Shown here piece after piece: positions 1-4,258 of a DNA stretch of 7,419 nt. The stretch comes from an uncultured Pirellulaceae bacterium. GTDB taxonomy: Bacteria > Planctomycetota > Planctomycetia > Pirellulales > Pirellulaceae. Position numbers and translations under genes: made by a program. Location of the stretch: NCBI GenBank assembly GCA_934255105.1, contig CAKQNH010000216.1:1-7419 (forward strand), given 5' to 3'. Within the stretch, counting starts at the first letter, position 1, and every line of letters begins with the position of its first letter. The notes below the pieces were generated by a model. The model ran no database searches. It was not told the origin of the DNA and saw only the letters and a program-made list of their open reading frames with translations.

Positions 1-943
1 TGCCGTGCCGGGCTTAGAAAAGTATTTCGACACTAAGACGTTTCTCACCGAGGCATTGACCATCGAAGCGCAGCGGGTAGTCGAAGAGGCGGTAGCAGAC
101 CAACAACCTTTCTTTTTGTATTTTTCGCACTATGCCGTGCATAGTCCGTTTGAATCCGATCCACGCTTTGCCCAGCACTATGTGGACTCGGGCAAACCAC
201 CGGCAGCCCAAGCCTTTGCGACGCTCATCGAAGGTATGGATAAGTCGTTGGGGGATATGCTCGATCAATTCGAACGCCTGGGAGTGGCTGACAATACGTT
301 GGTGATTTTCTTGGGAGATAATGGTACGGACGCGCCGCTAGGAAACGAACACGCCATCGCCTGTGCTGCGCCACTGCGCGGCAAAAAGGGATCCCAATAC
401 GAAGGTGGTGTGCGCGTTCCATTTATCGCTGCCTGGGCACAGCCCAATCCGCAGTCGCCCGCCCAGAGTCAACTGCAGATCCCCGCCGGTGCGATACAGA
501 CTCAACTGGCCTCGGTGGAAGACCTCTTGCCGACCATCCTGGCCCAAACTGGACTTACCGCACCGCCCCACTATGCGCTGGATGGCCATGAACTTCAGAC
601 GCTACTGAGTGGACGAGCCGATTCCAAGCACCCGCAGACGTTCCTAATGCACTATCCGCATGCACCGCATCGCAGCGACTATTTTACAAGCTATCGCGAA
701 GGTGACTGGAAAGTCATTTACCACTACTATCCATCCGCCCAGTCGAATGGATCGCGTTATCAGTTGTTCAACTTGGCCAACGATCTGTCCGAGTCGACGA
801 ACCTGGCAGAGCGTGAACCAGCGCAATTGCTGAAGATGATGCACCGCTTGCTGGACGCGACCCAGGCCGCTGGGGCACAGTATCCACTGGATAGTGACAA
901 CCAGCATCCGCTGGTTCCCCAATTGCCGCTCGCCAAGCTCTAA
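1..943 (+). CDS. Sulfatase (S1/arylsulfatase family), C-terminal part, 5' end outside window
   Basis: Hydrolyses a sulfate ester, probably on an exported or imported polysaccharide; the substrate cannot be read from the sequence. The reading frame is open at the left edge; the GTG at position 5 is not a credible start because the N-terminal half of the alkaline-phosphatase-like fold is missing. Numbering from that GTG, visible family motifs are FSHYAVHSP (residues 40-48, active-site His46 region), the conserved GMDKSLG helix (77-83), FLGDNG (102-107, with metal-ligand candidates Asp105 and Asn106), and PLRGKKGSQYEGGVRVP (123-139, with the substrate/sulfate-binding Lys128). The C-terminal subdomain ends with a TSYREGDWKVIYHY strand and a YQLFNLANDLSESTNLA segment typical of these enzymes. 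The Cys/Ser-x-Pro-x-Arg site that becomes formylglycine lies off the window, so catalytic competence is unverified. Planctomycetes carry many such genes. The stop TAA is at 941-943. Confidence 0.93.
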   Translation, partial: AVPGLEKYFDTKTFLTEALTIEAQRVVEEAVADQQPFFLYFSHYAVHSPFESDPRFAQHYVDSGKPPAAQAFATLIEGMDKSLGDMLDQFERLGVADNTLVIFLGDNGTDAPLGNEHAIACAAPLRGKKGSQYEGGVRVPFIAAWAQPNPQSPAQSQLQIPAGAIQTQLASVEDLLPTILAQTGLTAPPHYALDGHELQTLLSGRADSKHPQTFLMHYPHAPHRSDYFTSYREGDWKVIYHYYPSAQSNGSRYQLFNLANDLSESTNLAEREPAQLLKMMHRLLDATQAAGAQYPLDSDNQHPLVPQLPLAKL

Positions 944-1035
944 TGCTCCGCGTGTCAATTCGCAAGCCGACTGGTCTCAAGATCACGCGCTGATAATAAA
1001 ACTGCACGTAATTAACGAGCAAGCAACCTTGGACT

Positions 1036-1053
1036 GCTGCGACTTGTCGTAGC
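1036..1053. promoter_or_regulatory. Dyad operator candidate, copy 1 (imperfect)
   Basis: The sequence GCTGCGAC-TT-GTCGTAGC is an inverted repeat with 8-bp arms, a 2-bp centre and one mismatch (G1039 against T1050). Its right arm is identical over 8 bp to the right arm of the dyad at 1195-1210. Dyads of this size with a 2-bp centre suit a homodimeric winged-helix repressor; BlaI/MecI/CopY-type regulators, common in planctomycetes, are one candidate, but no regulator gene is visible here. The identity of the binding protein is inference. Confidence 0.5.
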
Positions 1054-1194
1054 TCTCCGTCACAGCGCAGGGGCGTTAACGGTTTCAACGATGGAAGGTT
1101 GTGCGGCGGCTAAGTAGGGCTTCGAGCTGCCACGCTTCGGCTCGTGCAGTTCCGCTGCATCTCACCCACCCTGTGGCGAAGTTTTGCGTAAAAA

Positions 1195-1210
1195 CTACGA
1201 CAGGTCGTAG
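1195..1210. promoter_or_regulatory. Dyad operator candidate, copy 2 (perfect)
   Basis: CTACGAC-AG-GTCGTAG is a perfect inverted repeat with 7-bp arms and a 2-bp centre. It sits 5 bp before a TAAGGAG ribosome-binding-like sequence (1216-1222), so a protein bound here would block a promoter or an early transcript of whatever starts at 1230 or 1348. A weak promoter can be drawn across it (TTGCGT at 1184-1189, 17 bp, GTAGCA at 1207-1212), but the -10 fit is poor and I do not rely on it. The centre of this dyad is 158 bp from the centre of copy 1, close to 15 helical turns. Confidence 0.6.
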
Positions 1211-1229
1211 CAGGCTAAGGAGCGTGGCT

Positions 1230-1319
1230 GTGGATCTAAAAAACGCCTACTGTCAAACGCTCGCTACTGACATGCCTAGTCATGCCATGATCATTAAATC
1301 AACATTAAATCGTCATTAA
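1230..1319 (+). CDS. Candidate 29-aa leader peptide or small protein
   Basis: A GTG at 1230 lies 7 nt after TAAGGAG (1216-1222), a better Shine-Dalgarno match and spacing than any complete gene in this window has. The frame reads 29 residues beginning (M)DLKNAYCQTL and ending STLNRH, with stop TAA at 1317-1319, 28 nt before the transporter start. The peptide is not hydrophobic, has no signal sequence and matches no family I know. It could be a regulatory leader peptide for the transporter, a small protein, or a chance ORF; the frame is open further upstream (to 1101) without a credible start. A second in-frame GTG at 1224 is too close to the ribosome-binding site. The tail of the ORF overlaps the 11-bp repeats, whose period is not a multiple of three, so those repeats are not explained by coding. 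Confidence is low. Confidence 0.25.
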   Translation: MDLKNAYCQTLATDMPSHAMIIKSTLNRH

Positions 1320-1324
1320 ATCAC
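1292..1324. repeat. Three direct 11-bp units, CATTAAATC-NN, upstream of transporter gene
   Basis: CATTAAATC occurs exactly at 1292-1300, 1303-1311 and 1314-1322, giving units of 11 bp (CATTAAATCAA, CATTAAATCGT, CATTAAATCAC). An 11-bp period places each unit on about the same DNA face. This is the classic arrangement for tandem binding of OmpR/PhoB-type response regulators, and the AT-rich unit is loosely similar to a Pho-box repeat, though the register differs from the E. coli consensus. The block ends 25 bp before the ATG at 1348, where it would overlap the -35 region of a promoter close to the gene. Regulator identity is inference. Confidence 0.6.
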
Positions 1325-1347
1325 TGAAGAAGAAATAAAGATATTAG

Positions 1348-2556
1348 ATGCAGACCCAACAGGTTTCGTTAGCTAGCGCACCAGCTAGTCGCACCGTATA
1401 CCCGATTTTGCTGGCCATCAGCTTTGCGCATCTGTTGAACGACACGATTCAGTCGTTGATCTCAGCGATCTACCCGATAATCAAAGAGTCGTTTGGCTTG
1501 ACGTTTACTCAGGTCGGCTTGATCACGCTGACCTTTCAAATGACCGCCTCGCTGTTGCAACCGCTGGTCGGATTCTATACCGATCGAAATCCCAAGCCCT
1601 TCTCGCTGGCCATCGGAATGTCGCTCACCTTGCTGGGCCTGGTTTGCTTGTCATTTGCTAACAGTTTTCCAGGGCTGCTAGTCTCCGTCGGCCTAGTTGG
1701 ATTGGGGTCGGCCATTTTTCATCCCGAATCGTCGCGAGTCGCTTACATGGCGTCGGGCGGCCGATATGGCTTCGCCCAATCGGTTTTCCAAGTCGGTGGA
1801 AATGCGGGCAGCTCACTGGGTCCCTTGTGCGCCGCACTGATTGTCGCCGGACGTGGACAGCGCAACATACTCTGGTTTTCGCTGGCAGCAATTCTAGGGA
1901 TTGTGGTGCTCTATAAAGTCGGCTGGTGGTACCAAGCTCATCTAGCTCGGACGAGCGCGGAAAGAAAACCGTCGCGCCGAAATGCTTCAGTGAGCCGCAA
2001 GAAAGTGGCACTGTCGCTGTTGGTGCTGATCGCATTGATCTTTTCAAAGTACTTCTACCTGGCCAGCATCACCAGCTACTACACGTTCTACTTGATCGAA
2101 ACGTTTCATGTTTCGGTGGCCAGCGCGCAGGTTCATCTGTTCTTGTTTCTATTCTCTGTCGCGGCCGGAACGCTGATCGGTGGGCCGCTGGGCGACCGCT
2201 TTGGGCGCAAGTATGTGATCTGGATCTCGATCCTGGGTGTAGCTCCATTTACCATCGCGCTCCCCTACGCGAACTTGATGTGGACTTCGATCCTGACCGT
2301 CCCCATCGGCGTCATCTTAGCCTCGGCTTTCTCTGCCATTCTGGTCTACGCCCAGAACCTGCTGCCTGGCAAAGTGGGCATGATCGCTGGACTTTTCTTC
2401 GGACTGGCCTTTGGCATGGCCGGCATTGGCTCAGCCGTCCTAGGCAAGCTGGCGGATATGACCAGCATCGCGTATGTATTCCACGTCTGCTCCTATCTGC
2501 CATTGATCGGCCTGTTGACGGGTTTTTTGCCGAATTTAGACCAACGGACTAATTGA
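1348..2556 (+). CDS. fsr: Fsr-type MFS efflux transporter (fosmidomycin resistance family)
   Basis: Predicted 12-helix inner-membrane proton-coupled exporter of the major facilitator superfamily; E. coli Fsr exports fosmidomycin, an inhibitor of the isoprenoid enzyme Dxr, but the natural substrate is unknown. The 402-residue length is that of full family members (about 400). From memory the match to E. coli Fsr runs end to end: SFAHLLND (residues 25-32) in helix 1, LITLTFQMTASLLQP (58-72), a motif-A-like GFYTDRNPKP (75-84), the family hallmark FHPESSRVA (124-132), FQVGGNAGSSLGP (147-159), a charged central loop (about 197-227), IFSKYFYLASITSYYTFYL (231-249), the second motif A GGPLGDRFGRK (278-288), and SAFSAILVYAQNLLPG further on. 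ATG at 1348 is the natural start, 18 residues before helix 1; the upstream GAAGAAGAAA is only a weak ribosome-binding site. The gene follows an elaborate intergenic region, suggesting regulated expression. Export of a different phosphonate, lipid precursor or signal is possible. Confidence 0.95.
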   Translation: MQTQQVSLASAPASRTVYPILLAISFAHLLNDTIQSLISAIYPIIKESFGLTFTQVGLITLTFQMTASLLQPLVGFYTDRNPKPFSLAIGMSLTLLGLVCLSFANSFPGLLVSVGLVGLGSAIFHPESSRVAYMASGGRYGFAQSVFQVGGNAGSSLGPLCAALIVAGRGQRNILWFSLAAILGIVVLYKVGWWYQAHLARTSAERKPSRRNASVSRKKVALSLLVLIALIFSKYFYLASITSYYTFYLIETFHVSVASAQVHLFLFLFSVAAGTLIGGPLGDRFGRKYVIWISILGVAPFTIALPYANLMWTSILTVPIGVILASAFSAILVYAQNLLPGKVGMIAGLFFGLAFGMAGIGSAVLGKLADMTSIAYVFHVCSYLPLIGLLTGFLPNLDQRTN

Positions 2557-2586
2557 TTAGCAGCGAGCCATAGCCGCTGCCCCCTG

Positions 2587-2614
2587 ATGACCTCATCGCC
2601 AGTTCGGCTACAAT
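2587..2614 (+). promoter_or_regulatory. Candidate sigma-70-type promoter for the cytidylyltransferase gene
   Basis: TACAAT at 2609-2614 matches the -10 consensus in five of six positions, and ATGACC at 2587-2592 matches TTGACA in four of six, with a 16-bp spacer. Transcription would begin near 2621, giving a leader of only about a dozen bases if translation starts at the TTG at 2634, or about 55 bases for the GTG at 2676. The location in the 77-bp gap after the transporter supports separate transcription, though read-through from the transporter is also possible since no clear terminator intervenes. Confidence 0.4.
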
Positions 2615-2633
2615 TCGAGTTTTCACCCTGCGA

Positions 2634-4250
2634 TTGACTACTCAAGTGCTAAGCATCGGGCCAAAAATTACTGTCGTGGATCTGGGTAGGGCATGGACGC
2701 GGTGCCAGACGAGAGCATTGTATCTGATAGTCGCCTTGTGTCTGACTGCGGCGGGGGGCGTAGCGACTGCCTCGGCCCCCCCTGCCCTCCCCTCTCAGGA
2801 GCAGGCAGCCCCGGCAACTCAGGTATCTTCAGACGCAAAGCCGAGCTCAGACGCGGGATTGACCGCCGCAACTGCGCCGAGCTCGGATACCGAGCGGCCG
2901 CCACGGCCGCCACGACCGTCTGCACAGAGCCCAGCACTTGCAGCGACTCCAGCACCTGCGCTGGTACCAACTTCTACACTGGCTCCAATGCCTGTTCCCT
3001 CCGCCGGCGCGCTGCCACCGATCCAAGTTGAACAGACTGAATCGCCTGCCACCTCGGCCACGTCAAACACCCCCGCCACACCAAACGCCTCCGCCACACC
3101 AAACGCCTCCGTCCCGCCAAAGACCGCTGCCCCGGCAGAGTCCGCCGCCCAGCCGTCAAGCTTAGCGGACAGCGTCTTGCCCGGCGTCTTGCCCAGCCTT
3201 GACCAGATGCCGCCTAAAGACGCGCCCGGCGGCGCGGCGGCGCTTGACCCGGAGTGGTTGGATACACAAACCAAAGTCCTACTAGGCGTCGTGCTCGTGA
3301 CGCTGGGGATCGCCTCACTCGTCGGCCAGTATTTGCGCCGCCAACCGACCGAGTCGGTCAATCCTGCCTTGGTGCAGCGATTCCGGCAGCGGCTACATGC
3401 CTGGTGGCTGATGTGCGCAATCTTGGTGTTTGGCTTGCTGCTACAGCCAACGGGCACGATCGTGTTGTTTGCCCTGGTTTCATTTTGGGCACTGCGAGAA
3501 TTCATCACCATGGCCCCCACGCGTCGGGGCGATCATCGCGCACTATTCTGGGCCATGATCGTCATTACTCCGCTGCAGTACGTGCTGATCGGTCTAGAGC
3601 ACGGTGGGCTGCGGTGGCCCAATGGCAAGCCTATCGATTTCTATGGGCTGTACAGCATCATGATCCCCGTTTATGCATCGCTGCTCGTACCGGCTCGAAT
3701 TGCATTGTCAGGAGATCACAAGCGATTCCTGGAACGATCGGCGCAGATAACCATAGGCTTGCTGATCTGCGTTTACTCGCTCAGCTACGCGGCCGCGCTG
3801 GTTAATCTGCATCTGGCTACGAGCTCCGGAGTGCCTTGGACGGGCAGCCCGGCCGGTTTGCTGTTCTTCTTTATTCTGATTTCCCAGCTTTCCGATATTC
3901 TGCAATGGTCGTGGGGACATCTGGTTGGCAAGCGAGTGATCGCGCCAGACATCAGCAGCAGCCGCACTTGGGAAGGCTTTACGGGTGGCACGCTGTCGAC
4001 CGGCTTGATCGGTGCCGCACTGTACTGGGTTACTCCCTTTTCCTTCTGGGAGGCGTCCTGCATGTCGATGGTGATCAGCGTGATGGGCATGTTTGGCGGC
4101 ATGACCATGAGTGCAATTAAGCGGGACCGAGGAGTTAACGACTACGGATCGTTGGTCATGGGGCATGCAGGCGTGCTCGATCGTATCGACACGCTGTGCT
4201 TTGCCGCCCCCGTGTTCTATCACCTGACCCGCTTCTTCTTTTCCGCTTAG
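2634..4250 (+). CDS. CdsA/YnbB-type phosphatidate cytidylyltransferase with Pro/Ala-rich N-terminal extension
   Basis: Integral membrane enzyme expected to make CDP-diacylglycerol from phosphatidate and CTP for phospholipid synthesis. The C-terminal 330 residues (about 208-538) hold eight or nine hydrophobic helices and the family landmarks: SDILQWSWGHLVGKRVIAP (420-438), SSRTWEGFTGG (442-452) and the signature region SAIKRDRGVNDYG...GHAGVLDRID (493-519) with Lys496-Arg497, Asp503, His511 and Asp516 retained. The signature departs from the PROSITE pattern at Asn502 (normally Lys), Val508, Met509 and Ala512 (normally Gly). The D-I-L-Q-W wording recalls YnbB-like members rather than housekeeping CdsA. 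At 538 residues it is nearly twice the usual 270-310. The excess is a hydrophobic segment (29-48, signal-anchor-like) followed by about 155 residues rich in Pro, Ala, Ser and Thr. The start is uncertain: TTG 2634, GTG 2646 and GTG 2676 all lack a Shine-Dalgarno sequence, and the first in-frame ATG (2988, residue 119) falls inside the linker. The gene converges on gyrB. Confidence 0.88.
   Translation: MTTQVLSIGPKITVVDLGRAWTRCQTRALYLIVALCLTAAGGVATASAPPALPSQEQAAPATQVSSDAKPSSDAGLTAATAPSSDTERPPRPPRPSAQSPALAATPAPALVPTSTLAPMPVPSAGALPPIQVEQTESPATSATSNTPATPNASATPNASVPPKTAAPAESAAQPSSLADSVLPGVLPSLDQMPPKDAPGGAAALDPEWLDTQTKVLLGVVLVTLGIASLVGQYLRRQPTESVNPALVQRFRQRLHAWWLMCAILVFGLLLQPTGTIVLFALVSFWALREFITMAPTRRGDHRALFWAMIVITPLQYVLIGLEHGGLRWPNGKPIDFYGLYSIMIPVYASLLVPARIALSGDHKRFLERSAQITIGLLICVYSLSYAAALVNLHLATSSGVPWTGSPAGLLFFFILISQLSDILQWSWGHLVGKRVIAPDISSSRTWEGFTGGTLSTGLIGAALYWVTPFSFWEASCMSMVISVMGMFGGMTMSAIKRDRGVNDYGSLVMGHAGVLDRIDTLCFAAPVFYHLTRFFFSA
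3057..3110 (+). repeat. 18-bp tandem repeat (3 units) in the Pro/Ala-rich linker
   Basis: GCCACACCAAACGCCTCC at 3075-3092 is repeated exactly at 3093-3110, and a diverged copy with four mismatches precedes it at 3057-3074. The repeats are in frame and encode the hexapeptides ATSNTP, ATPNAS, ATPNAS. The two exact copies indicate recent slippage or unequal exchange in a region under weak sequence constraint, consistent with a flexible linker. Confidence 0.85.
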
Positions 4251-4258
4251 CAGTCGGA

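Larger units (their letters stand above)
944..1347. other. 404-bp intergenic regulatory region between sulfatase and transporter
   Basis: No recognisable protein family is encoded here on either strand. What the sequence holds is listed separately: two related dyads (1036-1053 and 1195-1210), a short ORF with a strong ribosome-binding site (1230-1319), and a triple 11-bp-period repeat (1292-1324). Also seen are a weak stem CTGC-CACG / CGTG-CAG around 1127-1149 with one bulge, and an 8-bp palindrome CGTTAACG at 1074-1081. No intrinsic terminator with a T-tract follows the sulfatase stop. All the ordered elements precede a plus-strand gene, so the region probably controls the transporter at 1348 (inference). 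Confidence 0.7.

Noticed and set aside
5..7. GTG at position 5 as the sulfatase start
   Set aside because: It would remove the N-terminal catalytic half of the sulfatase fold; the frame is open to the window edge, so the gene is simply cut.
949..989. CGCGTG...CACGCG pair after the sulfatase stop, as a terminator
   Set aside because: A 6-bp stem with a 29-nt loop and no T-tract is easily explained by chance.
1091..1117. Eight-codon ORF ATG...TAG between the two dyads
   Set aside because: There is no ribosome-binding site and it is too short to distinguish from chance.
1926..2552. 208-codon plus-strand ORF overlapping the 3' half of the transporter in another frame
   Set aside because: The transporter frame carries full-length Fsr homology; the alternative frame has no recognisable domains.
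2560..2580. Hairpin GCAGCG-N9-CGCTGC just after the transporter stop, as a terminator
   Set aside because: The stem is only 6 bp and is followed by CCCC rather than a T-tract, so an intrinsic terminator is not supported.
2819..3520. 233-codon minus-strand ORF across the cytidylyltransferase linker
   Set aside because: Its Gly/Ala/Val repeats are just the complement of the Pro/Ala-rich linker; it shows no family features and the plus-strand frame continues into a recognised enzyme core.
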